From contig NZ_JAOWKZ010000001.1 of the NCBI RefSeq assembly GCF_025751495.1, positions 999,920 to 1,063,919 on the forward strand: 64,000 bases of DNA, read 5' to 3'. The notes beneath the pieces were generated by a model. That model was not told the DNA's origin. It worked only from the letters and a program-made list of their open reading frames with translations, and searched no databases. Numbering within the stretch: the first letter of the stretch is position 1; each line of letters starts with the position of its first letter. Source of the DNA: Albidovulum litorale. GTDB lineage: Bacteria; Pseudomonadota; Alphaproteobacteria; Rhodobacterales; Rhodobacteraceae. The position numbers and the translations under genes were made by a program. Positions 8,543 to 16,433 of this stretch are shown here, in pieces.

Positions 8543-8569
8543 GGCGTGGATCGGCCCTATAACAACTTG

Positions 8570-8580
8570 CAATTTCATTG
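8570..8580. promoter_or_regulatory. Candidate LysR operator in the divergent LysR/cupin region
   Basis: CAAT-TTC-ATTG is a short perfect palindrome within a T-N11-A frame, the loose LysR-box pattern, 28 nt upstream of the regulator start. A second TTGCAA element lies about 20 nt further toward the cupin gene. Support is by pattern and location only. Confidence 0.35.
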
Positions 8581-8647
8581 ATGGGCGAAGTGGCGCTAGT
8601 TTGCAAGCAGGCCGCCCGGAAGGTGGCACCAGACAAGGAACCCCGTC

Positions 8648-9127
8648 ATGAACGCCCTATCGCAACCGGAGTCCCGGATCGAACTCTTCTGGTTTCTCAA
8701 CAACCTGCTGGCTATCCCGGTCTCTGCCGCTCAGGGCGAGGACAATATCTCTGTCGTCGAGCAATGGGCGGCCCATGGTGACAGCCCTCCCCTGCATATC
8801 CACCATTCCGAGGATGAGGTCTTCGTCTGTCTCGCGGGGCGGCTTCGCATCAATATCGACGGCAGGGATGTCTATCTCGAAGCTGGCGGTACTGCGATGG
8901 CGCCGAAGGGCAAGCCGCACAGCTTCCGCGTCGAAAGCAAAGACGGGGCACATTTTCTGGCGATAACAACCGGTAAGGATTTCGAGGACATGGTGCGCCG
9001 GGTGGCCCGCAAGGCAACCGCCGCTACACTTCCCGAACCAGCGGAGCCGACCGAGGATATGAAAGCCGCACTCACCCGAATCTGTGCCGAACACCGGATC
9101 GAGATCGTCGGCCCGCCTCTGCATTGA
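8648..9127 (+). CDS. Single-domain cupin protein
   Basis: The product is 159 aa with one cupin barrel. The metal ligands of motif 1 are H50, H52 and E57 (LHIHHSEDEVFVCLAGRL) and of motif 2 H91 (PKGKPHSFRV). The residues beyond 105 form a helical tail. Single-domain cupins of this type are often quercetin-dioxygenase-like or isomerase-like, but nothing identifies the substrate. The ATG has AAGGAA upstream. It is divergent from, and probably controlled by, the LysR regulator. Confidence 0.88.
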   Translation: MNALSQPESRIELFWFLNNLLAIPVSAAQGEDNISVVEQWAAHGDSPPLHIHHSEDEVFVCLAGRLRINIDGRDVYLEAGGTAMAPKGKPHSFRVESKDGAHFLAITTGKDFEDMVRRVARKATAATLPEPAEPTEDMKAALTRICAEHRIEIVGPPLH

Positions 9128-9195
9128 AGACGGGTACAGCTTACCCGGCAGCAGGCGTCTGGCATTCGTCTGTCAGGTCTTGCCCGCAAGGTCTG

Positions 9196-9342
9196 TCAGC
9201 GGACAAACTTCCAGACGAAACCGACTGCCACGATGCCAGCGATCAACAGAAGGGCCGGGTTGTCGACAGCCGGAACCGTCCAAGCGAAGGACATCCCGTC
9301 CGAACCGGCATGAGCCCCTGCTGCAATTCCATATTCAACCAT
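9196..9342 (-). CDS. 48-aa single-pass membrane microprotein
   Basis: This short frame starts MVEYGIAAGAHAG and ends in a membrane segment (residues about 28-43, NPALLLIAGIVAVGFVW) followed by KFVR. A good ribosome-binding site (GGGGGTAGGA) sits just before the ATG at 9342. A TATGAT -10-like box is at 9376-9381, and a palindrome GTGA-N3-TCAC (9406-9416) lies where the -35 would be. No function is recognised. The predicted topology is N-out or N-in with a basic C-terminal tip. The gene stands alone between the cupin and hsp20 genes. Confidence 0.55.
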   Translation of the reverse strand: MVEYGIAAGAHAGSDGMSFAWTVPAVDNPALLLIAGIVAVGFVWKFVR

Positions 9343-9405
9343 GTCCTACCCCCAGGACGTGACTGCATCCCAGTAATCATAGCACAAAAGCCGGAATAAC
9401 GTGTT

Positions 9406-9416
9406 GTGAATCTCAC
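9406..9416 (-). promoter_or_regulatory. Candidate operator/promoter of the 48-aa membrane protein gene
   Basis: GTGA-ATC-TCAC is a palindrome with partial symmetry extending outward (GTTGTGA against TCACGAC). It lies about 25-40 nt upstream of a TATGAT box (9376-9381 on the minus strand), overlapping the expected -35. No regulator family can be assigned. Confidence 0.3.
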
Positions 9417-9474
9417 GACGGGATTTCTGGCTTGACTGCATTGACGCACCGGTCCTTCCGGTCAGCCCCCGGGC

Positions 9475-9505
9475 AAAAAAAAGAAAGGGGCGCCATAAGC
9501 GCCCC
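9475..9505 (-). terminator. Intrinsic terminator of the hsp20 gene
   Basis: On the minus strand GGGGCGC-TTATG-GCGCCCC is followed by TTTCTTTTTTT. It lies 26 nt past the hsp20 stop. Confidence 0.85.
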
Positions 9506-9530
9506 TTCGCGTCAAACTGCTGCCTTCGGA

Positions 9531-9995
9531 TCAGACCTCTGCCTTCTCCACGGCCTTCGCCTCAACCGTCGAGGGACCTGCGATCTCAATCCGGCGCGGC
9601 TTCAGAGCTTCCGGCACTTCGCGGACAAGATCGACGTGCAGCATACCATCGGCATGGGTCGCGCCCGTGACCTTAACGTGATCGGCCAGCGCGAAGCGGC
9701 GCTCGAAAGCGCGGGTCGCGATGCCGCGATGCAGGTACGTCTTGCCTTCTTCCTCGGCGGCCTTCCGGGCCGAAACGAGCAGCGCGCCTTCCTTCACCTC
9801 GACATTCAGCTCATCGCCAGTAAACCCGGCGACGGCGATCGTGATGCGGTAGGCATTCTCATCGGTCTTTTCGATATTGTAGGGCGGATAGGTCGGCTGC
9901 GGCGCATCTGCCGACAGCACCCGGTCCATCAGGTCGGCGATCCGGTCGAAACCGACAGTCGCACGGTAAAGCGGTGAAAAATCATAGGTTCTCAT
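9531..9995 (-). CDS. Hsp20 / alpha-crystallin-family small heat-shock protein
   Basis: The product is 154 aa. The N-terminus (MRTYDFSPLYRATVGFDRIADLMD) is the IbpA type. The alpha-crystallin domain spans about 33-130 (PPYNIEKTDENAYRITIAVAGF and onward to AFERRFALADHVKVTGA), and a short C-terminal tail lacks a clear IxI motif. Small heat-shock proteins hold unfolding proteins for refolding by DnaK/ClpB. The start is set by GGAGG at 10002-10006: the ATG at 9995 is at ideal spacing, while the ATG at 10001 abuts it. A sigma-32-type promoter and a possible ROSE hairpin are upstream and a strong terminator downstream, so it is a single-gene heat-shock unit. Confidence 0.93.
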   Translation of the reverse strand: MRTYDFSPLYRATVGFDRIADLMDRVLSADAPQPTYPPYNIEKTDENAYRITIAVAGFTGDELNVEVKEGALLVSARKAAEEEGKTYLHRGIATRAFERRFALADHVKVTGATHADGMLHVDLVREVPEALKPRRIEIAGPSTVEAKAVEKAEV

Positions 9996-10000
9996 GGTCA

Positions 10001-10015
10001 TCCTCCATAGAGCGA
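10001..10015 (-). promoter_or_regulatory. Possible ROSE-type RNA thermometer core over the hsp20 ribosome-binding site
   Basis: On the minus strand UCGCU (10011-10015) precedes the Shine-Dalgarno GGAGGA (10001-10006). UYGCU opposite AGGA is the conserved core of ROSE elements, which open at heat-shock temperature, and the 5' leader inferred from the promoter (about 85 nt) is the length of ROSE leaders. The upstream leader folding was not computed. Confidence 0.4.
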
Positions 10016-10087
10016 TACCTGGGGCCCACCTTTCGGTCGGGCGATTGAACATTTCCGGGACCCGCATTCGGCACCCCGGCATGGATC

Positions 10088-10116
10088 AGATGTGGGCGGA
10101 TTTTCCTGATTTCAAG
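10088..10116 (-). promoter_or_regulatory. Sigma-32 (RpoH) heat-shock promoter of hsp20
   Basis: On the minus strand CTTGAAA (10110-10116), a 14-nt spacer, and CCACATCT (10088-10095) match the RpoH consensus CTTGAAA-N11/16-CCCCATNT with one mismatch in the -10. Confidence 0.75.
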
Positions 10117-10119
10117 GGG

Positions 10120-10952
10120 TCAGGGACGGATGAACCGCGCCCCGTTTCCGACCGTATCGCCTGTCGTCCCGCCGCCGGGCACGATCCGTCGCGCGGTGAA
10201 ACCGCTCGGGGCCGTGCTTGTCCCCGCGACATTCACCCCGCGCCCGGTCCGCAGCGCCTGACGCAGCCGGTCGACCGCGTCCGGCAGGGTCATTCCGAAC
10301 GAAATCGGCTTGCCCTCATCGCGGTAGCCACCCGAGATGATCGAGACGATGACTGGGCGGTTTCCCGACCGGTCAAAAACCGGCGCCCCGGATGAGCCGA
10401 AATCGACATCGCAATCAAACGCGATGAGCCTGTCGCGCCGTCCGATCACGCCGCATTCCGCCTGCCGGGAGGGCGCTGATCCCTGCCGCGCGCGAAGGAC
10501 ACCACGCCTACGCTGCGCAGCGATCCATTAAGATGCGCAACCCGGAAAGGGGCGGCCGTCGCCGCGGGAATCGGTTCGGCAAGTTCCAGAAGGGCGAGAT
10601 CGGCCGATACCCGCGCCGCGCCGTCGGTCTCCTGAGGATCGTAACTCGCATCCGCGACACTGCGCACAACCGCGCTTTCCGCCACCGACCTGCCATCCCT
10701 GAGCCCGGCGCGGAACCGCAACACCGCGGGATCGAAAGGCCCGTCCTCATCAAGGACGCAATGGGCCGCCGTCAGCACAAGATCGGGTGCGATAAGCGTT
10801 CCGGTGCAGTAGCCGTTTTCCCCGACATCGACCCGCCCCACCGCTTCCAGCCCCAGAAGATCCTGCCTAAGGCTCAGGCGTTTCAGATCCTGGGCGAGGC
10901 AGGGACCGGACAGCAGAAGCGCGGTCAGCACGTATCCGGCAAACTCGCGCAT
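10120..10952 (-). pseudogene. Trypsin-like serine protease interrupted by a frameshift
   Basis: Two abutting frames together make one S1-type protease. The first (10446-10952, about 168 aa) has a signal peptide (ending PCLAQ), the TAAHC histidine motif and the aspartate region ADLALLEL. The second (10120-10449) has the serine motif GSSGAPVF and the C-terminus ending GARFIRP. The intact paralogue next door has the same order, ending GAKFVKP. Alignment with it places a one-base loss (or two-base gain) near 10475-10485, where the frame leaves SFARGR and should resume as APSRQAEC. It is either a real inactivation or an assembly error. It follows the paralogue by 7 nt. Confidence 0.75.
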
Positions 10953-10959
10953 CACTCCC

Positions 10960-11769
10960 TCACGGTTTCACGAACTTAGCGCCGCCGGTCCCCTGGCTGT
11001 CGGCACTGCCGAAACCGACCGAAGGCATAACCTTACGGAACGTCCCCTCATCGGCGGCAAAGGCCGCCCGCAATTCGTTCAAGGGCTGCGTCATCGCCGT
11101 GCCGAGCGCAACGCGCTGACCATCGACCTCCGCTTTTGCAGATACGACCGATACGATCACCGGTTCACCCCCCTGCATGCTGAAGACCGGTGCCCCCGAC
11201 GACCCGAATTCAACCGAACAGGTCAGGACGAGAATGCCGGGCTGACGACCGAGCACTTCACAATCGTCCTCAAGCGACGGAGCCTCGGAGCGGTCAAACC
11301 CGTAGGATACAATGCCGACCGTATCGCCGCCGCGCGGATCGTTCCCGATGGAAAAAGGCTGAATTGATGGCAGCCGGATCGGCGTGTCGAGTTCAAGGAA
11401 GGCCAGATCATAGGCCACCCGGTCCACACGCTCCCTGCCCTCATAGACATAATCTGGATGCGCAAGAACACGACGGACCTTGCGATAGGCCGCCGCGCGG
11501 CCGTTGCGCCAGCCCGCAAGGAAGGTGAAATCCTCGGTGTCATGCATGACGCCGCTATTCATGTCGTAAAGGCAATGCGCGGCGGTCAGCACCAGCGATG
11601 GTGCGATCAGTGCGCCGGAACAGAATGAATCATCGGAAATGTCGATGCGTCCCACGGCCTCCCAGCCGCGCGTGGCATCACCGGTTTCCAGCCTCTTGAG
11701 TCCGGTTTCGGCACCTAGGGCCGCAACCGGCAAGAAAGCCAAAACTGTCGCCGCCAGGGTCTGCCACAT
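10960..11769 (-). CDS. Secreted trypsin-like (S1) serine protease
   Basis: The product is 269 aa with a signal peptide (MWQTLAATVLAFLPVAALGA). The catalytic triad is readable: His in LTAAHC, Asp in YDLAFLEL, and Ser in GSSGAPVF; cysteines around FCSGAL/AHC and CEVLG/LTCS could form the usual disulfides. It probably acts in the periplasm or outside the cell; substrate unknown. The ATG has GAGAGGTGGAC upstream. It is the first gene of a tandem pair with the frameshifted paralogue (10120-10952). Confidence 0.9.
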   Translation of the reverse strand: MWQTLAATVLAFLPVAALGAETGLKRLETGDATRGWEAVGRIDISDDSFCSGALIAPSLVLTAAHCLYDMNSGVMHDTEDFTFLAGWRNGRAAAYRKVRRVLAHPDYVYEGRERVDRVAYDLAFLELDTPIRLPSIQPFSIGNDPRGGDTVGIVSYGFDRSEAPSLEDDCEVLGRQPGILVLTCSVEFGSSGAPVFSMQGGEPVIVSVVSAKAEVDGQRVALGTAMTQPLNELRAAFAADEGTFRKVMPSVGFGSADSQGTGGAKFVKP

Positions 11770-11813
11770 CTGTCCACCTCTCCCAGCCCAGTGCTCTATC
11801 TGGCCGTTAGGGC

Positions 11814-11844
11814 AAATTTATGGCCGGGCGTTCCGGCCCGGCCA
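11814..11844 (-). terminator. Probable terminator of the glcDEF operon
   Basis: TGGCCGGGC (11821-11829) and its exact complement (11836-11844) form a 9-bp stem, followed on the minus strand by TAAATTT. It lies 44 nt after the glcF stop. The T-tract is short, so efficiency is uncertain. Confidence 0.5.
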
Positions 11845-11887
11845 GACGTCACTCAGAATGACGGCGTCTTTTCCGCGCAACGTGTCC

Positions 11888-13174
11888 TCAGCGCCCCAGA
11901 GCAACCGGGCGCGGCCCGCCGGTCGCCCAGTCAATGAGTTCCACGGTGTGTACGATGGGCAGATCCGTACCCGATCCGATCTGCATCATGCAGCCGATAT
12001 TGCCTGCCGCGATCAGGTCGGGCTTGCGCGCCTCCAGCGTCTTAACCTTCCGCGCCTTGAGTTCGGCTGAAATTTCCGGCTGTAGGAGATTGTAAGTGCC
12101 TGCCGAGCCACAGCAGAGATGCGGGTCAGCGGGTTCCACGACCTCAAAGCCGACGGCCTTCAGCAGTGCCTTCGGCGCTGACGTCACCTTCTGGCCATGC
12201 TGCAGCGAACAGGCCGCGTGGTAGGCGACCTTCAGGGCCTCGGGCGCCTGTCCCTCCACGCCAAGCCGCACGAGCAGTTCGGTCACGTCGCAGGCCAAAG
12301 CCGCGACACCCGCCGCATCCGCAGCCAGAGCAGTGGTGCGGAACATATGGCCGTAATCCTTGACCGTCGTGCCGCAGCCACTGGTGTTGATGACGATGGC
12401 GTCCAGCCCAGCACCGTTCTTCTCGGCCATCCAGGCGGAGATATTGGCGGCGGCCGAGGCATGCGCCTCAGCCTCGCGACCCATGTGATGGGTCAGCGCC
12501 CCGCAGCAGCCCGCCCCCTTCGCGACGACGACCTCGCAGCCGAGCCGCCGCAGCAGCCGGATCGTCGCATCGTTGATGTCGGTGTTCAGCGCCTTCTGCG
12601 CGCATCCGGTCATCAGCGCGATACGCATCCGCCGCTCACCCGTTGCCGGGAACACCTGCGGAGCGTCATTGCGGCTGACCGGCGGTATCCGCTTCGGCGC
12701 CATTGCCAACATTGCCCTAAGCCGCGCATCGGGCAGAAGTCCGGCGAAGGGACGGGCCAGTTTCGCGCCCAAGAGTGACAATCGGAACAGCCGGGGATTG
12801 GGAATGACCCGCGCCAGAACCCAGCGCAGGGCGCGATCCATGAACGGTCGCCGGTACGTCTTCTCAATATGAACGCGGGCGTGATCGACCAGATGCATGT
12901 AATGCACGCCCGAGGGGCAGGTCGTCATACAGGCAAGGCAAGAAAGGCAGCGGTCGATATGCCGGACGGTTTTCTCATCCGCCGGGCGGTCGTTTTCCAG
13001 CATGTCCTTGATCAGGTAGATGCGCCCGCGCGGGCTGTCCAACTCGTCACCCAGCACCTGATAGGTCGGACAGGTCGCCGTGCAAAACCCGCAATGCACG
13101 CACGACCTGAGGATTTCGTTCGCCCGGGCGATGCCGGGGTCCTGAAGCTGCTTTTCGGTGAAACTCGTCTGCAT
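11888..13174 (-). CDS. glcF: Glycolate oxidase iron-sulfur subunit GlcF
   Basis: The product is 428 aa. Two 4Fe-4S motifs are clear: C25-x2-C28-x2-C31-x3-C35-P and C76-x2-C79-x2-C82-x3-C86-P. Two CCG-type cysteine-rich domains follow (GAGCCGALTHH and HLCCGSAGTYN). It passes electrons from the flavin subunits GlcD/GlcE to the membrane quinone pool while glycolate is oxidised to glyoxylate. The start codon shares its last base position with the glcE stop (TGATG), showing translational coupling. Confidence 0.96.
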   Translation of the reverse strand: MQTSFTEKQLQDPGIARANEILRSCVHCGFCTATCPTYQVLGDELDSPRGRIYLIKDMLENDRPADEKTVRHIDRCLSCLACMTTCPSGVHYMHLVDHARVHIEKTYRRPFMDRALRWVLARVIPNPRLFRLSLLGAKLARPFAGLLPDARLRAMLAMAPKRIPPVSRNDAPQVFPATGERRMRIALMTGCAQKALNTDINDATIRLLRRLGCEVVVAKGAGCCGALTHHMGREAEAHASAAANISAWMAEKNGAGLDAIVINTSGCGTTVKDYGHMFRTTALAADAAGVAALACDVTELLVRLGVEGQAPEALKVAYHAACSLQHGQKVTSAPKALLKAVGFEVVEPADPHLCCGSAGTYNLLQPEISAELKARKVKTLEARKPDLIAAGNIGCMMQIGSGTDLPIVHTVELIDWATGGPRPVALGR

Positions 13175-14286
13175 CAGCCCATCAGCCCCGGATTGAGAAT
13201 GCCCTTCGGATCGAACCGCGCGCGGAGGTCCGCCGATATCTTCGCCAGTGCCGGTGGTTCGGGATGGAACGGCGCGATACGGGCGCAGGTATCCTCCGCC
13301 GCCCTGATCAGGGTTGCATGCCCCTTGAACGAACCGAGCCGCGCCCGCGCATCCTCTCCCTCCGGCAGAAGCGCCCAGATCAATCCCCCGCCCCAGTCGA
13401 GCATATATTCGCAGGCAAGCGCCGCCACGAGAGCGGGCGCATCAGACGGCCGCACGGACAATCGCCAGACGTCACCGCCCTTGCCCGCGAATAGCGAGAC
13501 ATTCGCGACGCGCTGCCACAGATCGGCAACCCGGTCCGGATCAGTCTCGATCCGGACCGGGCCATGGGCGACCAGAAGCCCTTCCAGCTTGTCGGCCCGG
13601 TATTCGACCGATGCCGCGAAGCCCTCTATCCGGATCAAAACGCCTTCCCCCGGCAGGAAGGCCGCCCCGGTCACGTCATGGGGCGAACCGAGCGCCGCCG
13701 ACATGGCAGCGACTGCGGCCGTTGCCCCCTCGGCCGCGACGACCAGCGTCGCCGCCGCCGCAGGAACCGGCAGGACTTTCAGCGCGACCTCGGTCAGAAC
13801 GCCCAACGTACCCCAGCTACCGGCCATCAGTTTTACGAGATCATAACCGGTCACGTTCTTCATCACGCGGCCACCATTCTTGACGATCGCCCCGGTACCA
13901 TCGACGAACCGCACCCCGAGAAGCGCATCGCGGCAAGCGCCCGCCTGCACCCGGCGCGGACCCGAGACATTGGCCGCCACCATGCCACCCACGGTCGGAT
14001 GACCGTCGAGCCCCAGCAATCCGCGCCAGTCGGCAGGTTCGAAGGCCAGTCTCTGACCTTCCTTTGCCAGGGCAGCCTCGAGATCGGCAAGCCGCGTTCC
14101 CGCCCTGGCAACCACCGTCAGGGCCTCGGGCTCGTAAAGCGAAATGCCGGACAGGCTGGAAAGGTCCAGCACTTCGCCGACAACCGGCCGACCCACGTTC
14201 CGCGTTCCACCGCCGACGATGCGCAACGGTCCCGTCGCTCCCGCGACGATCCCGGCCACCTCATCTTCCGTCTCTGGCTTCATCAT
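13174..14286 (-). CDS. glcE: Glycolate oxidase FAD-binding subunit GlcE
   Basis: The product is 370 aa with an FAD-binding type 4 (PCMH-like) domain: PLRIVGGGTRN, ADWRGLLGLDGHPTVGGMVA, and the GYDLVKLMAGSWGTLGVLTE block. It is shorter than GlcD, as usual for GlcE. The ATG at 14286 has AGAAGAAG ahead of it; an adjacent ATG at 14283 is an equally possible start. It lies between glcD and glcF and works in the same membrane-associated complex. Confidence 0.95.
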   Translation of the reverse strand: MMKPETEDEVAGIVAGATGPLRIVGGGTRNVGRPVVGEVLDLSSLSGISLYEPEALTVVARAGTRLADLEAALAKEGQRLAFEPADWRGLLGLDGHPTVGGMVAANVSGPRRVQAGACRDALLGVRFVDGTGAIVKNGGRVMKNVTGYDLVKLMAGSWGTLGVLTEVALKVLPVPAAAATLVVAAEGATAAVAAMSAALGSPHDVTGAAFLPGEGVLIRIEGFAASVEYRADKLEGLLVAHGPVRIETDPDRVADLWQRVANVSLFAGKGGDVWRLSVRPSDAPALVAALACEYMLDWGGGLIWALLPEGEDARARLGSFKGHATLIRAAEDTCARIAPFHPEPPALAKISADLRARFDPKGILNPGLMG

Positions 14287-14341
14287 CTTCTTCTGTTCCG
14301 AAATACGTCGGGAGTCCCGGGGCAACGCCCCCGGGCGGCTG

Positions 14342-15775
14342 TCAGGCCGCGCGCCGACCGGCACTCACGGTCAACGGAAACACTTTTGCGGGATTGAGCA
14401 ACCATGCCGGATCGAAGACATCCTTGACCCGCATCTGCGCCTCCATATCCGCAGGTGAATACTGATCGGGCATCAGGTCCCGCTTTTCGATGCCAACGCC
14501 ATGTTCGCCCGTCAGGCAACCACCCACCTCGACGCAGAGCTTCAGAATCGCGGCCCCGAGTGCTTCGCAGGTCTCCAGATCGCCGGGCTTGTTGGCGTCA
14601 AAAAGGATAAGGGGATGCATATTGCCGTCGCCCGCATGAAAAACATTGGCGACATCCAGCCCGTATTCCCGGCTCATCTCGCCAATCCGCTTCAGGACAT
14701 GCGGCAGCGCGGAAACCGGGATCGTGCCGTCGAGGCACATATAATCGTTGATCTGCCCCATCGCACCGAAAGCCGACTTGCGGCCAAGCCAGATTTTCTT
14801 TGCCTCGTCCTCGGAAGCAGCCTCGCGGAACTCCACCGGGTCATGACGCATCGCGATCTGCCGGATGAGGCCAAGCTGTTCGTCGATCTCGGCGGGTGCG
14901 CCCTCGACCTCGACGATCAATAGGGCCTCGCAATCGGGATATCCGGCCTTGGCAAAATCCTCGCAGGCGCGGATGCAGGGGCGGTCCATGAACTCGATCG
15001 CCACCGGAAGGACGCCGGCCTTGATGATGTCGGCGACGCAGGCCCCCGCGACTTCATTCGCGTTGAAGGCAATGAGCACAGGCCGTGCGCCTTCAGGCTT
15101 CGGCAGGATACGCAGGGTGGCTTCCGTCACGACACCCAATTGCCCTTCCGACCCGCAGACCACGCCGAGAAGATCGAGCCCGCCCGCATCCATATGGGCC
15201 CCGCCGATCTCCATGATATCACCCGCCATCGTCACCATGGTCACGCCCAGAAGGTTGTTTGTTGTCACGCCGTATTTCAGGCAATGCGCACCGCCCGAAT
15301 TCATCGCAATGTTCCCGGCTATGGCGCAGGCAAGCTGCGACGATGGATCCGGCGCATAGAAGAATCCGTCGGCTTCCACCGCACCGGTGACCGACAAATT
15401 CGTTCGTCCGGCCTCCACCCGGATGAAACGGTCGGCATAGTCGATCTCCAAGACCCGGTTCATCCGCGCAATGCCGAGGATGACCGAATCCGCTGTTGGC
15501 AGCGCCCCACCTGCCAGCGATGTGCCCGACCCGCGCGGCACGACCGGCACGCCTTCGGCGTGGCAGACCTTCAGCGCCGCCACCACCTCGCCGGTCGAGC
15601 GCGGCAGGACGACCGCCAGAGGCGGGCAGCGATAGGCGGCGAGCGCATCGCATTCATAAGCGCGCGTCTCGGTCGGGTCGTCGATGACCGCATCGGCGGG
15701 CAGGACCTTACGCAAACGCGCGACAATGTCCGCGCGTCGTGCAATGATAGTGGGGTCTGGCGCCGGGATATGCAT
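14342..15775 (-). CDS. glcD: Glycolate oxidase FAD-linked subunit GlcD
   Basis: The product is 477 aa. The FAD-binding domain has PRGSGTSLAGGALP (about residues 79-92) and GNIAMNSGGAHCLKYG; the C-terminal FAD-oxidase domain has FHAGDGNMHP and GEHGVGIEKR. It is the glycolate-oxidising catalytic subunit. The ATG at 15775 is chosen over a TTG four codons upstream because GGAG sits 6 nt before it. No glcG, glcB or permease gene follows. The promoter region carries TTGGT/ACCAA half-sites, suggesting control by a GntR/FadR-type regulator not encoded here. Confidence 0.96.
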   Translation of the reverse strand: MHIPAPDPTIIARRADIVARLRKVLPADAVIDDPTETRAYECDALAAYRCPPLAVVLPRSTGEVVAALKVCHAEGVPVVPRGSGTSLAGGALPTADSVILGIARMNRVLEIDYADRFIRVEAGRTNLSVTGAVEADGFFYAPDPSSQLACAIAGNIAMNSGGAHCLKYGVTTNNLLGVTMVTMAGDIMEIGGAHMDAGGLDLLGVVCGSEGQLGVVTEATLRILPKPEGARPVLIAFNANEVAGACVADIIKAGVLPVAIEFMDRPCIRACEDFAKAGYPDCEALLIVEVEGAPAEIDEQLGLIRQIAMRHDPVEFREAASEDEAKKIWLGRKSAFGAMGQINDYMCLDGTIPVSALPHVLKRIGEMSREYGLDVANVFHAGDGNMHPLILFDANKPGDLETCEALGAAILKLCVEVGGCLTGEHGVGIEKRDLMPDQYSPADMEAQMRVKDVFDPAWLLNPAKVFPLTVSAGRRAA

Positions 15776-15786
15776 ATCAATCTCCA

Positions 15787-15831
15787 AATTGGTAAAAAAT
15801 TATAACCAATTATACAATAAAGCAACCAATT
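15787..15831 (-). promoter_or_regulatory. Operator and promoter region of glcDEF
   Basis: AATTGGT (15787-15793) and ACCAATT (15805-15811) form an inverted repeat with an 11-nt spacer, and a third copy ACCAATT lies at 15825-15831. Two TATAAT sequences occur on the minus strand in the same AT-rich stretch. TTGGT/ACCAA half-sites are typical of FadR-subfamily GntR regulators such as PdhR, LldR and GlcC, though their usual spacing is shorter. Confidence 0.5.
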
Positions 15832-15920
15832 GATTGCCCGTTTCCCTGGGTCGATGCATTTCAGAACTACTGCACGGCAAAGTGATACCGATATTTCTGC
15901 GACCGTGGCAGTCTGTATCC

Positions 15921-16415
15921 ATGATCAGAAACGGGCTATTTTTTCTTTCCACCCTCGCCACCCTGCCAGCTTATGCTGACGCACCGCAGGTTGTCGCCGC
16001 CGAGGCCATCCATCAGGGCGCGGACTGGTTCATTTCCGTAACGCTTGCCCATCCCGACACCGGCTGGGACCACTATGCCAGCGGCTGGGAAGTCCTTGCG
16101 CCGGATGGCACAAAGCTCGGCTATCGGGAACTGACCCATCCGCATGTCGAGGAACAGCCCTTCACGCGGTCGCTGTCCGGCGTGGCGATTCCTGAAGGGC
16201 TCGACCATGTGCTCATCCGACCGCGCTGCACCCTCGATGGGTGGGTCGGAAGCCCGACGCGAATGAACATTCCAAACAGATTACCCAGGAAATCGTTCAG
16301 CGGTCTTTTGCCGAAAAGTGGACGTTACGTAAATCTGTCATCAACTTGTCATCGGGGAATCGCAAAAGTTGTGGTATCTTTTTCTCCGCAGCCAACATTG
16401 CACAAAAAAACATAG
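15921..16415 (+). CDS. Secreted protein of unknown function with an odd C-terminal tail
   Basis: The frame encodes 164 aa with a signal peptide (MIRNGLFFLSTLATLPAYADA). The conserved-looking core is DTGWDHYASGWEVLAPDGTKLGYRELTHPHVEEQPFTRS (region about residues 50-90), ending at LIRPRCTLDGWVG. The remaining 50 residues are low in coding character (SPTRMNIPNRLPRKSF onward) and run into the AT-richer upstream region of the next gene. I recall similar proteins ending a few residues after the DGWxG motif, so a small frameshift or lost stop codon near 16245-16260 is possible. Function unknown; probably periplasmic. Confidence 0.65.
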   Translation: MIRNGLFFLSTLATLPAYADAPQVVAAEAIHQGADWFISVTLAHPDTGWDHYASGWEVLAPDGTKLGYRELTHPHVEEQPFTRSLSGVAIPEGLDHVLIRPRCTLDGWVGSPTRMNIPNRLPRKSFSGLLPKSGRYVNLSSTCHRGIAKVVVSFSPQPTLHKKT

Positions 16416-16433
16416 ACAATTCGGGAGGATGTC

